Of a DNA stretch of 64,000 nucleotides, positions 17,703-27,206 are shown piece by piece. The notes beneath the pieces are model-generated. The model had not been told where the DNA came from, did no database searches, and worked only from the letters and a program-made list of their open reading frames with translations. The stretch's first letter is position 1. The number at the start of each line of letters is the position of its first letter. The stretch comes from a bacterium (GTDB lineage Bacteria > Fidelibacterota > Marinisomatia > Marinisomatales > JAHJCW01). The translations under genes were made by a program, and so were the position numbers. The DNA is taken from assembly GCA_028282845.1 (NCBI GenBank), contig JANQGY010000009.1:1-64000 (forward strand), read 5' to 3'.

Positions 17703-20353
17703 TTTAACATCTCCAAATTTGAAGTAATCTTTGCAAGCTCCTTAACTAAATCATCTAATTTAAGTTTTTCTTTTTGCACAACATTTTCAGGAGCCCGTTC
17801 CAAAAAATCTTGATTATTTAATTTAGCTTGAACATTCTTTACGATATTGCTCAATTCACCATGACGTTTTAAGAAACGTTTCTTCTCGACCTGCAAATCC
17901 ACCAAACCACCAAGTGGAATAAATATTTCCATATCCCTTACTACCGCTACAGCAGCTTGATCAGGTTTGGCAATATTTTTCTCATAGCTTATCTCATCAA
18001 TATTGCATAGCGTCCGGATAATTCTCTCATATCTTTGTAACACGGAAAGGTTTTTGCCTTCATGATTGATTATCATGTCGGCTGTACTTGCCGGAGAAAC
18101 ATTCATACTGCTGCGAATAGTCCTTATCGCAGATATAACATCCTTGAGCATATTCATCTGTTCTACAGATTGTTTATCGCCAAATTTCGGCTCAACTTTT
18201 GGCCAATGTGAAATAATTAAATCTTTGTCCTCCTGATCTTTGAAATAACCCCATAATTCTTCGGTGATAAATGGAGCAAAGGGATGCAGTAGTGCCAGGG
18301 TTTTCTTTAGTACATGCACCGCTACAGCCCGAGCGGTATTGGCTAATTCTGCTTTCTGCTCTATAAACCTGGTTTTAGCAACTTCAATATACCAATCACA
18401 ATAATCACTCCAGACAAACTCATAGATAACCTTGGCTGCTTCGTTAAAATGAAATTTGTCCAACCGTTGATTTATTTCTTCAATAGTAGTTTGCAGTCGG
18501 TTCATTATCCATTTTTCAGGCAATTCTAGATCAACATCTTTAAAATCAATCTCTTGATATTTTTCATCAGTCAAATTCATTGTTACAAAGCGGGCGGCAT
18601 TCCATAATTTATTCATAAAATTGCGACCGACTTCCAACCGTTCATTGGAAAACAGCACATCCAATCCTTGCGGAGCCATTAACATAATTCCAAAACGGAC
18701 TGCATCGGTTCCGTACCTTGCAAATAGATCAAAAGGATCAGGCGAATTGCCTAAAGATTTGCTGAATTTTCTTCCTTTATCATCCCTTAAGATACTGGTA
18801 AAGTAAACATCTTTGAACGGCGGTTGCCCTAAAAATTCGTATCCGGCCATTATCATACGCGCCACCCAAAAGAAAATAATATCGGGACCGGTAATTAAGG
18901 TATCAGTGGGATAAAATTTTTCTAATTCCTTACTTTTCTTAGGCCAAGTAAAAACCGCAAATGGCCATAACCACGAACTTGCCCAAGTATCGAGCACATC
19001 CGGATCTTGTTTCAATTTGACGGACCCGCATTTTAAACATTTTGCCGGCTCTTGAGACTGTACAATTATCTCATTGCAATCCTGACAAGTATAAACCGGT
19101 ATTCTATGCCCCCACCACAATTGCCGGCTTAAGCACCAATCTGTTACATTGTCCATCCAATGGTTAAAAGTCTTAACCCAATGTCCCGGATGAAAATTGA
19201 TTGTCCCATCATTTACCGCTTTAATTGCCGGCTGCGCTAATTCTTTCATTTTGAGGAACCATTGCTCAGACATGTAATACTCGATTGGGACACCGCCGCG
19301 CTCTGAGTAACCAACTTTATTAGTATAATCTTCTATCTTCTCGATCAAGTTCAATTGTTCTAAATCGTGTAAAACCTTTTGGCGGGCGACTTCGCGATCT
19401 AATCCGCGATACTCTTCCGGTACATTATCGTTTAACGATGCATCATCATTCATAATATTTATGAATTCAAGATTGTGCTTCTTGCCCATTTCATAATCGT
19501 TAGGATCGTGAGCCGGAGTTACCTTTACACAGCCCGTCCCAAATTCTGGATCAACATAATCGTCCAAAATAATCGGAATTATTCTGTCAGTTAAAGGCAA
19601 CTCGATTTTTTTACCGATTAATTTCTTATAGCGTAAGTCCTTGGGATTTATTGCTACAGCTGTGTCTCCAAGCATAGTTTCGGGTCGCGTAGTCGCGACT
19701 ATTACAAATTCATCGGTATCCAATACAGGATATTTAAAATACCACAACTTACCTTTCACTTCGCGGTGTTTTACTTCTTCATCACTGATCGCAGATTTTG
19801 ACGCCGGACACCAATTTACCAAACGATGCCCGCGATAAATCAATCCTTTATTGTACAAATGGACAAAGGCTTCTAACACCGCATTATGATATCCCTCATC
19901 CATTGTAAAACGTTCTCGTTCCCAATCACAGGAGCAGCCCAATTTCTGCAATTGGTTGATAATTATACCGCCATATTTATTTTTCCATTCCCAAGCATGC
20001 CCCAAAAATTCCTCGCGTGAGAGCGAATCTTTATCAATCCCCTTTTCAGCTAACATATTTACAACTTTTGTCTCAGTTGCTATTGAAGCATGATCGGTCC
20101 CCGGAACCCACAGCGCTTCTTTACCCTCCATGCGCGCTTTACGGATCAAGATGTCTTGCATCGTATTATTCAATACATGCCCCATTGTCAGCATTCCGGT
20201 TACATTGGGTGGAGGAATTACAATGGTATAGGCTTCTTTTTCACTATTTTCATCGCCACGGAAATAACTGTTACTCATCCATTTGAGATACAACCGGTCT
20301 TCAATTTCGTTCGGTTTATATACTTTATCTAATTGAACTGTTTCTTTCTTCAT
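17699..20353 (-). CDS. valS: Valyl-tRNA synthetase
   Basis: This class I synthetase charges tRNA-Val. PPPNVTGMLTMGHVLNN contains the HIGH-type motif (as MGHV) and KFSKSLGN the KMSKS-type loop. An editing domain with TTRPETMLGDTAV removes mischarged threonine. A zinc-knuckle-like CQDCNEIIVQSQEPAKCLKC lies in the insertion, and the C-terminal 60 residues form the family's coiled-coil arm. 884 residues is normal. The ATG at 20353 is preferred; a TTG one codon earlier is also open. It heads a leftward operon with the DUF4139 gene and recG. Confidence 0.97.
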   Translation of the reverse strand: MKKETVQLDKVYKPNEIEDRLYLKWMSNSYFRGDENSEKEAYTIVIPPPNVTGMLTMGHVLNNTMQDILIRKARMEGKEALWVPGTDHASIATETKVVNMLAEKGIDKDSLSREEFLGHAWEWKNKYGGIIINQLQKLGCSCDWERERFTMDEGYHNAVLEAFVHLYNKGLIYRGHRLVNWCPASKSAISDEEVKHREVKGKLWYFKYPVLDTDEFVIVATTRPETMLGDTAVAINPKDLRYKKLIGKKIELPLTDRIIPIILDDYVDPEFGTGCVKVTPAHDPNDYEMGKKHNLEFINIMNDDASLNDNVPEEYRGLDREVARQKVLHDLEQLNLIEKIEDYTNKVGYSERGGVPIEYYMSEQWFLKMKELAQPAIKAVNDGTINFHPGHWVKTFNHWMDNVTDWCLSRQLWWGHRIPVYTCQDCNEIIVQSQEPAKCLKCGSVKLKQDPDVLDTWASSWLWPFAVFTWPKKSKELEKFYPTDTLITGPDIIFFWVARMIMAGYEFLGQPPFKDVYFTSILRDDKGRKFSKSLGNSPDPFDLFARYGTDAVRFGIMLMAPQGLDVLFSNERLEVGRNFMNKLWNAARFVTMNLTDEKYQEIDFKDVDLELPEKWIMNRLQTTIEEINQRLDKFHFNEAAKVIYEFVWSDYCDWYIEVAKTRFIEQKAELANTARAVAVHVLKKTLALLHPFAPFITEELWGYFKDQEDKDLIISHWPKVEPKFGDKQSVEQMNMLKDVISAIRTIRSSMNVSPASTADMIINHEGKNLSVLQRYERIIRTLCNIDEISYEKNIAKPDQAAVAVVRDMEIFIPLGGLVDLQVEKKRFLKRHGELSNIVKNVQAKLNNQDFLERAPENVVQKEKLKLDDLVKELAKITSNLEMLK

Positions 20354-20442
20354 CAACGTGTTTGCTTAAAGATATAATTTTCTTGCGTTTGAGCAGTTTA
20401 TAAATTACTATATCTATATACAATAATATTGTAGAAAACTTT

Positions 20443-21837
20443 TTATTTTTCCAATACAGCGACCGTTTCAATATGCGGTGTATGCGGGAACATATCAACA
20501 ATACTTATCTTTATTAATCTATATTCCTTATTTAACAAAATTCTTAAATCTCGGGCTTGCGTTGTTGGATTACATGAGACATAAATAATTCTCTTTGTAT
20601 CGAATTTGGGCAAATATTTAACCATGTCCTCGTGCATTCCGGCGCGTGGCGGATCAACAATGACAACATCTGGATCGGGCAACTCTTTAAAGTTACCTTT
20701 GTTCTTGAAGTACGTATCCAAATTAGCTTTATAGAAATGTACGTTTCCGATGTCATTTAAAACTGCATTCTGTCGGGCATCTTCAACAGCTGATGCAATC
20801 ACTTCAAAGCCATAAACCGCTTGCGCTTGTTGTGCTAAAAACAGGGTTATTGAACCGGTTCCACAATATAGATCAAAAACAATCTCCTTATCAGTCAGAT
20901 TAGCACTATCTAAAACAACTTGGTATAGTTTTTCCGCCTGCAATGTATTGGTTTGGAAAAATGAATTAGCCGATATCTCAAATTCCAATTCGCCGATTCT
21001 ATCGGTGATAATCGGTTCACCGTACAGAATAATTTCATATTCGCCAAAAGCGATGTCGGCTTTGCGTGTGTTTATATTATTAAGCACCGTAGTAATTTGC
21101 GGAAATTCTTTAACTAAACTATTGACCAATGGAAACAACAATTCCGTGTTTTCGTAGGACGTAACAATATTTACCATCAGTTTATTTGTATTAACGCCAA
21201 AGCGCAGAACTAAGTGTCTTAAAAAGCCAATGTGCGTCTTTGCATCATAAGGCTTTAATTTCAACTCAATAGCTTTGTTTCGAATAAAATTCAGAATCTT
21301 GTTACCAAGTTCTGGCTGTATGTGACATTCCCGGATATCCAATATTTTATCAAAACGACCGGGGATATGTAGCCCTAAAGCAAAATCACTTTTAGCTTTT
21401 TCACTCTCATCCGGCAGGATCCAACGGCGATTAGAAAAAGTAAACTCCATCTTGTTACGGTAATTGAAGATCTGATCAGTTTTTATAACATTATCAATTT
21501 TTACTTCTTCAATTCCGGCTAACCTTTGATAAGCATCTTTGACCTGCTGCACTTTTTGTTCTAATTGTTGCTCATATTCCAATTGTTGGAATGTACAGCC
21601 GCCGCAAAAATCAAAATGCTCACATACCGGTTTTGTATGGGCGGGCGATTCTTTGATGACCTCTATGGTTCTTGCTTCAGCATATCCACTGCGTTTCTTA
21701 TACACCAACGCTTTTACTTTCTGTTCAGGGATAGCATTTTTTACAAAAATGACAAAATCATTGACTCTTGCAATTCCTTTCCCACCGTAGGCAAGCGATT
21801 CAATTTCAAGTTCCAGTATTTCCCCTTTTTTAATCAT
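20443..21837 (-). CDS. rlmD: 23S rRNA (uracil-C5)-methyltransferase, RlmD/TrmA family
   Basis: The enzyme methylates C5 of a uracil in rRNA using SAM. An N-terminal TRAM domain (about residues 1-60) is followed by C72, C78 and C81 (in CEHFDFCGGC) and C171. These fit the four ligands of the [4Fe-4S] cluster in RlmD-type enzymes. The SAM site is DLYCGTGSITLF, and the catalytic pair is DPPRAGM plus the nucleophile in YVSCNPTTQ. Length 464 is normal. RlmD, RlmC and related enzymes are hard to separate by sequence alone, so the exact target base is uncertain. It overlaps the next gene by 4 bases. Confidence 0.88.
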   Translation of the reverse strand: MIKKGEILELEIESLAYGGKGIARVNDFVIFVKNAIPEQKVKALVYKKRSGYAEARTIEVIKESPAHTKPVCEHFDFCGGCTFQQLEYEQQLEQKVQQVKDAYQRLAGIEEVKIDNVIKTDQIFNYRNKMEFTFSNRRWILPDESEKAKSDFALGLHIPGRFDKILDIRECHIQPELGNKILNFIRNKAIELKLKPYDAKTHIGFLRHLVLRFGVNTNKLMVNIVTSYENTELLFPLVNSLVKEFPQITTVLNNINTRKADIAFGEYEIILYGEPIITDRIGELEFEISANSFFQTNTLQAEKLYQVVLDSANLTDKEIVFDLYCGTGSITLFLAQQAQAVYGFEVIASAVEDARQNAVLNDIGNVHFYKANLDTYFKNKGNFKELPDPDVVIVDPPRAGMHEDMVKYLPKFDTKRIIYVSCNPTTQARDLRILLNKEYRLIKISIVDMFPHTPHIETVAVLEK

Positions 21838-22790
21838 TTGTATATTTTTTCATAGGTTAACCACGCCGGCAAAGGTTTGAATCCCAAAAGTTGGTTAATT
21901 TCAAACATAGGATTGTTTTCCTCGTTGTCCGTTTCAATACTAATGCCGCCGATACTTCTTACATGATTAATTGCTTTTACTTTTAAAGCCGTCGCAATAC
22001 CCTTTCGGCGATGACTTCGAACAACACCAGTCAGATCAGTCCAGAATTCTTTCGGCTTACTTTGTTGCTTCCACAATGAACTTAATCCAACATATTTCCC
22101 ACCATCCAAAGCTACAAAAAATGCATTGGGATCAAAACCGGGTGACTCGAATCTGATTTTTTTGAATTGCTCAAACGTTCGTTCGGTCATCTCATCATTA
22201 CTGGGGACATCCTTAATAATTTTGTTATATAACTCATACAGATTACGCTGCCAGACATTGTCGCTTTTTTCTACTTCAGATAATGATAATATTTTTATCC
22301 CTAAGGAGTTTATATTGTCCTTTGTTTTATCAAATCGTGAAAAATCGAAATCTTTTACCATTAACTTTGAACAGGGTTCGCGCAAGACCATTTGATAGCC
22401 CCGATTCTCTAAAAAATTAACCCCATCCAAAAAATCTTCTTTGGTATATACATTTAATCTTGCCCCCTGCCGATCTGATAGAATTTCTTCAATATATTGT
22501 AAACAATAAGAACCAATTCCTTGATTTCTAAACTTTTTAAGAACGGCAATATCAAACTGATATTTACCTGATTTAAAGGACCACCAAGGTTCATAAAGTG
22601 CCAAGGTTCCAACATAGGCATTGTTCAATTTGACGATAAATCTTTGGAAATAGAACTTTTTGCCGAAGTTATTGTCGGAGTGTTTCCACTCTTCCACAGT
22701 TTCCGTATGATCAGTCCACACTTTATTCCATATCTCAAGTGCCTCAGAATAAAGTTTTGAGTTCTGGTCAATCTCGATGATTTTAAGCAT
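21834..22790 (-). CDS. Tandem GNAT-domain N-acetyltransferase
   Basis: Two acetyltransferase domains lie in one chain. The first has FRNQGIGSYCLQYIEE, an acetyl-CoA pyrophosphate loop (R/Q-x-x-G-x-G/A), at about residues 88-103. The second, in the C-terminal half, has SHRRKGIATALKVKAI. Both keep the loop, so both may bind acetyl-CoA, although one often serves as a scaffold in tandem enzymes. Substrate is unknown. It starts on the TAATG overlap with deoC and overlaps rlmD by 4 bases, so it is part of a tight leftward operon. Confidence 0.87.
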   Translation of the reverse strand: MLKIIEIDQNSKLYSEALEIWNKVWTDHTETVEEWKHSDNNFGKKFYFQRFIVKLNNAYVGTLALYEPWWSFKSGKYQFDIAVLKKFRNQGIGSYCLQYIEEILSDRQGARLNVYTKEDFLDGVNFLENRGYQMVLREPCSKLMVKDFDFSRFDKTKDNINSLGIKILSLSEVEKSDNVWQRNLYELYNKIIKDVPSNDEMTERTFEQFKKIRFESPGFDPNAFFVALDGGKYVGLSSLWKQQSKPKEFWTDLTGVVRSHRRKGIATALKVKAINHVRSIGGISIETDNEENNPMFEINQLLGFKPLPAWLTYEKIYK

Positions 22791-23440
22791 TATTTTGCTT
22801 CAGAGATGATTTTAACGCCTGCACTTGTTCCAATACGGTTGGCTCCGGCTTTGACCATTGCTTCTAAATCGGCAAGGGTTTTAATTCCGCCGGATGCTTT
22901 TACGCCCATATCTTTTCCAACAGTTTCCCGCATAAGTTTAATATCTTCAACGGTTGCACCACCGGTAGAAAATCCTGTGGATGTCTTCACAAAATGTGCT
23001 CCGGCGTCTTTGGAAATGTTGCACGCCACTACTTTTTCTTCTTCGGTCAACAAACAAGTTTCGATGATCACCTTAACGATGTTCCCGTCGGCTGCTTGAA
23101 CCACCGAATAAATATCACCATACACTGCATCCAAATCACCTGATTTCAGTGCCCCGATATTGATGACCATATCAAACTCGGTCGCACCATCCTGCAAAGC
23201 GTGTTTTACTTCCGCAAATTTTGCTAAAGTGGATGTTGCTCCTAGCGGAAAACCGATAACCGTACATACCGGTATTTTACTATCTTTCAGCAAATTATGA
23301 CAAGAAGCGACATTAATAGGGTTCACACAAATACTTGCGAATCCAAATTCCATTGCTTCTTCGCATAATTTGGTAAGTTGATCTATTGTAGCAGTCGGTT
23401 TTAGTAATGTATAGTCAATTAATTTTGCGATGTTTTTCAT
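22790..23440 (-). CDS. deoC: Deoxyribose-phosphate aldolase
   Basis: A TIM-barrel class I aldolase that splits 2-deoxyribose-5-phosphate into acetaldehyde and glyceraldehyde-3-phosphate during deoxynucleoside salvage. The N-terminal [11 protein letters not shown], the Schiff-base lysine in [11 protein letters not shown] and the second active-site lysine in GVKASGGI are all present. The 216-residue length is typical. It lies between the glmM-like gene (7-base gap) and the tandem GNAT gene (TAATG overlap). No other deo gene is in the window. Confidence 0.96.
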   Translation of the reverse strand: MKNIAKLIDYTLLKPTATIDQLTKLCEEAMEFGFASICVNPINVASCHNLLKDSKIPVCTVIGFPLGATSTLAKFAEVKHALQDGATEFDMVINIGALKSGDLDAVYGDIYSVVQAADGNIVKVIIETCLLTEEEKVVACNISKDAGAHFVKTSTGFSTGGATVEDIKLMRETVGKDMGVKASGGIKTLADLEAMVKAGANRIGTSAGVKIISEAK

Positions 23441-23447
23441 AATATAC

Positions 23448-24800
23448 TCACAAATTTGATTTTAATAATTGCACAAGCTCTAGTGCTACTTGTTTTGTTT
23501 GTGCTTCAGCATATATTCTTATAATCGGTTCAGTATTGGAACCTCGTAGATGAAGCCATTTATCTTCCCAAATAAATTTTAAACCATCAACATTATTTAC
23601 TACGGCATCTTCAAATAGCGATTTAGCTTTGTCAAAAATTGCTGTTGGATCCGGTGCGCAGACGTTTTGGCTCTTTAACTCAATTTTGTCTTTAACAATT
23701 TCAAAATGCGGAACAGATCCCATTATTTTACTCAATGGCTCTTCTGATTGAGACAGTCTATTCAAAACCATCGTAACACCAACTAAGGAATCACGTCCCA
23801 AGTGTGCTTCTTTGAGAATAACCCCGCCGTTACCTTCACCGCCTAGTTTACTGTTTATCTCGATCATTTTTTGAACAACATTGATCTCACCAACTGCTGA
23901 TCTCTCAACTTTGCAACCATGTTTTTCTGCCAATTTATCTAATGCCATTGTAGTTGATAAATTTGTTACAAATGTCTCTTTCGATCTTGTTGAATTGATG
24001 TAACCCTCAGTTGCTAATACCAATGTATATTCTTCACCAATCGGTTCACCTTTTTCATTAACAACAGCTAATCGGTCTGCATCCGGATCAACCGCAAAAC
24101 CAATGTCTGCTTTTTCACTAATTACGGTTTCACATAATTCGGTAAGATTTTTGGGTAATGGTTCTGTTCCGTGAACAAAATCACCGGTCGGCTCACAATT
24201 GATAGGGATTACTTCACAGCCAAGTGCTTCTAACATAGCCGGTACAGCGGTTGATCCGGCACAATTGATGGCATCTATCACAACTTTGAAATTTCTTTCT
24301 CGAATGCTTTTAGCATCAATAAAACTCAATGAAACATTTTTAATGATATGCTTTTGAATAGCATTTTTATCTTCCATTACAATTCCGCGATTATCGGAAA
24401 CAGTTTTTTGAATACCTTTATCAACCATATCAAACATTCTTTTATTTTCATCAGGCAGGAAGAAAGTACCGTCAGCTCGAACGAACTTTAATCCGTTCCA
24501 TTCTTCAGGATTATGACTAGCAGTAATAATAATTCCTCCTCCTGCATCTGTTTGCTCAACCATGAATTGTACTGTAGGTGTTGGAACAATATCGCAAAAT
24601 ATCACACTTCTACCGAGTTTAACCAATTCATCTATCAATATATTGGTAAGAATCGCGCCGGAGGGACGTGAATCACGTCCTACAACAATAGCTCCCTCAT
24701 CAAAAATCTTATGGGCAGCCGCAACATGATCTCTAACTATTTGCTCGGTTAGGTGTGTATCGGTTATACCGCGAATTCCTGAAATACTGCGGATTAGCAT
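23448..24800 (-). CDS. glmM: Phosphoglucosamine mutase / phosphomannomutase family
   Basis: An alpha-D-phosphohexomutase with four domains. The phosphoserine loop is [11 protein letters not shown] near residue 98, the metal-binding loop is DPDADRL, the sugar-binding loop is EGNGGV, and the phosphate-binding loop is [15 protein letters not shown]. Opening [11 protein letters not shown] and family length (450) fit GlmM, which makes glucosamine-1-phosphate for peptidoglycan and LPS. ManB/PgmM activity cannot be excluded. The ATG at 24800 lies 7 bases after AGGA and is preferred over a TTG two codons earlier. Confidence 0.85.
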   Translation of the reverse strand: MLIRSISGIRGITDTHLTEQIVRDHVAAAHKIFDEGAIVVGRDSRPSGAILTNILIDELVKLGRSVIFCDIVPTPTVQFMVEQTDAGGGIIITASHNPEEWNGLKFVRADGTFFLPDENKRMFDMVDKGIQKTVSDNRGIVMEDKNAIQKHIIKNVSLSFIDAKSIRERNFKVVIDAINCAGSTAVPAMLEALGCEVIPINCEPTGDFVHGTEPLPKNLTELCETVISEKADIGFAVDPDADRLAVVNEKGEPIGEEYTLVLATEGYINSTRSKETFVTNLSTTMALDKLAEKHGCKVERSAVGEINVVQKMIEINSKLGGEGNGGVILKEAHLGRDSLVGVTMVLNRLSQSEEPLSKIMGSVPHFEIVKDKIELKSQNVCAPDPTAIFDKAKSLFEDAVVNNVDGLKFIWEDKWLHLRGSNTEPIIRIYAEAQTKQVALELVQLLKSNL

Positions 24801-24832
24801 AATCAATTCCTAAGTTATAATTGCTTAAAATT

Positions 24833-24863
24833 AAAAAAGGTTCAAGAGAAACCTTGAACCTTT
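24833..24863 (-). terminator. Terminator downstream of rpsU
   Basis: An 11-bp inverted repeat (AAAGGTTCAAG and CTTGAACCTTT) with a short loop lies 23 bases after the rpsU stop. On the minus strand it is followed by a T-run, a standard intrinsic terminator. It separates rpsU from the glmM operon. Confidence 0.85.
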
Positions 24864-24885
24864 TATATTCAAATTGCCGAAAAAC

Positions 24886-25089
24886 CTACTCGTATAATTT
24901 TCGAATACGCTCAAAACGAGCCATTCTACGGACCGCTTTCTTACGCGATTCACGTTTTTCAACACTCGGTTTGACATAAAATGATTTCCGTCTCACATCC
25001 CGCAGAACACCGGCACGTTCCCATTTCTTCTTGAAACGTCTCAGAGCTCTTTCTAGCGGTTCGTTATCACGAACATTCACTTCAATCAT
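24886..25089 (-). CDS. rpsU: 30S ribosomal protein S21
   Basis: The 67-residue basic protein starts MIEVNVRDNEPLERALRRFK and ends with a string of Arg/Lys helices, the typical bS21 layout. S21 sits near the anti-Shine-Dalgarno end of 16S rRNA and helps initiation. A full GGAGGTGG ribosome-binding site lies about 8 bases before the ATG. It appears monocistronic, with its own terminator, between rsmA and glmM. Some Bacteroidetes S21 proteins sequester the anti-SD; whether that applies here cannot be told from the sequence. Confidence 0.97.
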   Translation of the reverse strand: MIEVNVRDNEPLERALRRFKKKWERAGVLRDVRRKSFYVKPSVEKRESRKKAVRRMARFERIRKLYE

Positions 25090-25173
25090 TCCGTTCCACC
25101 TCCTTAAGGGGTAATTATTAATTAAAATTGCTGATAAATCAGCCGCGAAGTTTAATCAAAATAAGTCAGATAT

Positions 25174-25929
25174 TCAAACAAGTTCCGCAAATTCTGCGAT
25201 GCTCAATGTTTCCGGTCTGCGCCTAAAGTCGATGCTATCCTGAACTTCCTTTGGGATATTGAAGGATTGTAAGGAGTTTTGCAACATCTTACGCCGCTTT
25301 GAGAAAGCAGCTCGGACAATCTTTTCGAACTTATCAAAATGGTCATCAGCGATTAGAGGCTTTTCAAGCCTTTTAATTTTTATAAATGCTGAATCCACCT
25401 TGGGACGTGGCACAAATACTTCCGGTGGTATATTGAAACATTTTTCTACTTCTAAAAAAACGCCCGTCATCACCGATAATCTGCCGTAAGATTTAGTACC
25501 GACTTCTGCTGATAATCGATCTCCGACTTCTTTTTGCACCATCAAAAATGCTTCTTTCCAATATTGTCTCTGCTCAATTAACCAAAATAGAATTGGTGAT
25601 GTGATGTTATATGGTATATTGCCGACTACCTTTATCGGCGGATCAATCGGCAGCTTATCCAAATCCTGCCAAAGTACATCTCCATGGACTACATGAACGC
25701 CTTTTATTGGATCAAGATCTCGCAGATATTCGACCAGTACCGGATCAATTTCAATGACTGCCATTTCCTTAACTAACGGAAGTAATCTCTCCGTTAAGGC
25801 ACCTTCGCCGGGACCGATCTCAAGAAGATTATCGCTTTTTTTCGGATCTATAGTTCTTATGATCTTCCGTAATAAATTCGGATCGATGAGAAAATTCTGA
25901 CCCCATTTCTTTTTTGCAAAATGTTTCAA
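25174..25929 (-). CDS. rsmA: 16S rRNA dimethyladenosine transferase (KsgA)
   Basis: RsmA dimethylates two adjacent adenines in helix 45 of 16S rRNA, a late 30S assembly checkpoint. KKWGQNFLIDPN is the N-terminal signature, LEIGPGEGALT binds SAM, and GNIPYNITSP carries the N-x-P-Y catalytic motif. The 251-residue length is slightly short but complete, including the C-terminal helical domain. It lies downstream of a four-helix-bundle gene and tatD on the same strand. Confidence 0.96.
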   Translation of the reverse strand: MKHFAKKKWGQNFLIDPNLLRKIIRTIDPKKSDNLLEIGPGEGALTERLLPLVKEMAVIEIDPVLVEYLRDLDPIKGVHVVHGDVLWQDLDKLPIDPPIKVVGNIPYNITSPILFWLIEQRQYWKEAFLMVQKEVGDRLSAEVGTKSYGRLSVMTGVFLEVEKCFNIPPEVFVPRPKVDSAFIKIKRLEKPLIADDHFDKFEKIVRAAFSKRRKMLQNSLQSFNIPKEVQDSIDFRRRPETLSIAEFAELV

Positions 25930-25981
25930 TTCTTATATAAAACAAATTCCAAATGATAAATTTCAAAAACCAAAATTACGT
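25930..25981. repeat. CAAAT-rich flank, right end of four-helix-bundle unit
   Basis: A low-complexity stretch of CAAA/CAAAT words (for example AAATTCCAAATGATAAATTT) lies directly downstream of the four-helix-bundle gene. The stretch on the other side, at 26348-26386, reads as a similar sequence when reverse complemented. The two look like degenerate inverted flanks rather than exact terminal repeats. Confidence 0.35.
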
Positions 25982-26347
25982 TTACCTTGAAGTCTTTTCT
26001 GATTTAATTATAATTGAAGATAGAATCTTATTCAGCTCAGTTGCTTCTTGAATTAAATCATTCAACCCCTTGGAATTTGTATTATCAGTTTCCACCAATA
26101 ATCGTAACCAATAAATGCTTTCACGAGTTTCTTTTCTGCTAATCCTAAGTCTCATCAGAAAATCCTTATGACCTAGTGATTCATTAGCTTCAATATAGTT
26201 AGCGCCAATTGATCCGGATGATCGTATCAATTGTTTTATATCATCAATATGTATTAATGATTTTGGAATTGATTTACAATACAATCTTACATCCTTAGCA
26301 AATTTAAAAGTTCTATTTTCTAAATCATATTTTGGTTTATTTGCCAT
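25982..26347 (-). CDS. Four-helix-bundle protein (S23/IVS type)
   Basis: The 121-residue protein has the pattern of the four-helix-bundle family first seen in 23S rRNA intervening sequences. FKFAKDVRLYCKSIP is helix 1, IRSSGSIGANYIEA is the most conserved loop, and a helix with RISRKETRESIYWLRLL follows. Function is unknown. Stand-alone copies are common in FCB and candidate-phylum genomes. It interrupts the usual tatD-rsmA neighbourhood and is flanked on both sides by AT-rich stretches of CAAAT/ATTTG words in opposite orientation, which suggests an inserted unit. Confidence 0.88.
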   Translation of the reverse strand: MANKPKYDLENRTFKFAKDVRLYCKSIPKSLIHIDDIKQLIRSSGSIGANYIEANESLGHKDFLMRLRISRKETRESIYWLRLLVETDNTNSKGLNDLIQEATELNKILSSIIIKSEKTSR

Positions 26348-26386
26348 CTAAATTTGCTATTTGGATTTTGATATTTGAAATTTTGA
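26348..26386. repeat. ATTTG-rich flank, left end of four-helix-bundle unit
   Basis: This short stretch, with words such as GCTATTTGGATTTTGATATTTG, lies upstream of the four-helix-bundle gene. It is the approximate reverse complement of the downstream stretch. Similar low-complexity flanks are, from general memory, common around this gene family in environmental genomes. Confidence 0.35.
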
Positions 26387-27145
26387 TTAATTCAGGTTAA
26401 ATAAGGTTTCTGTATTTTTTCTAGTAGCAATTGCCACTTCCTCAAAACTGACATCCTTTATTTCGGCAATCTTCTCTGCTACTACGCTTACTCTGCTTGG
26501 CTCATTTTCCTTACCTCTATACGGGATTGGGCTCAGATAAGGTGAATCCGTTTCAACTAGTATTCTGTCTAAAGGAATATTCTTAACTACTTCAGGTAAG
26601 CCGCTTTTCTTATACGTCAAATTCCCTGCAAATGATATGTACAATCCTAATTCCATGAGTACGTTAGCAGTTTCAAGATCGCTTGAAAAACAATGTGCTA
26701 CACCGTTCACTGGTTGGAAATCCTTCAGAGTATTAATTATTTCTTCATCAGCTTCCCGATTGTGGATTATTATCGGAAGATCCAACCTTTGGGCAAGCTC
26801 AATCTGTCTTCTAAAAACATCAAATTGAATTTTTGGATCTGATATATTACGGTAGAAATCTAATCCAATCTCACCAATCGCAACTACATTTTCTTCCTTA
26901 GCTAAGTTTTCAAGTGTTTCAATATATTTATCAGGTGCATCTTTAGCATCATGCGGATGAATCCCAACTGCAGCAAATACTTCGTCGTGATTAGCCGCAA
27001 TCTCGATGCTTTTTTTGGATGTAGCAATATCAATTCCCGGACATACATACTTACCGACACCGTTATCTTTAGCATGATCTATGATGTTTGATAAATCCTT
27101 GGCCGATGATCCAAGATATAAATGACAATGTGAATCAATTAACAT
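26387..27145 (-). CDS. tatD: TatD family metal-dependent deoxyribonuclease
   Basis: A TIM-barrel hydrolase of the amidohydrolase-like TatD family, with 3'-5' exonuclease activity in characterised members. The metal ligands appear as LIDSHCHL (H-x-H), the Glu of AIGEIGLDFY, IIIHNREAD, GVAHCFS and the Asp of VETDSPYLSP. The 252-residue length is normal. It faces away from the methyltransferase at 27207 across a 61-base gap that must hold promoters for both. Confidence 0.95.
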   Translation of the reverse strand: MLIDSHCHLYLGSSAKDLSNIIDHAKDNGVGKYVCPGIDIATSKKSIEIAANHDEVFAAVGIHPHDAKDAPDKYIETLENLAKEENVVAIGEIGLDFYRNISDPKIQFDVFRRQIELAQRLDLPIIIHNREADEEIINTLKDFQPVNGVAHCFSSDLETANVLMELGLYISFAGNLTYKKSGLPEVVKNIPLDRILVETDSPYLSPIPYRGKENEPSRVSVVAEKIAEIKDVSFEEVAIATRKNTETLFNLN

Positions 27146-27206
27146 ATCTTAATTTACTTTGAATCATTTAGATTTATGTAACTTATCGATTAATAAATTC
27201 TAAAAT

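Noticed and set aside
20090..20332. Small plus-strand frames opposite valS, recG, rlmD and other long genes
   Set aside because: They are antisense shadows of strongly supported coding regions and lack ribosome-binding sites or family patterns.
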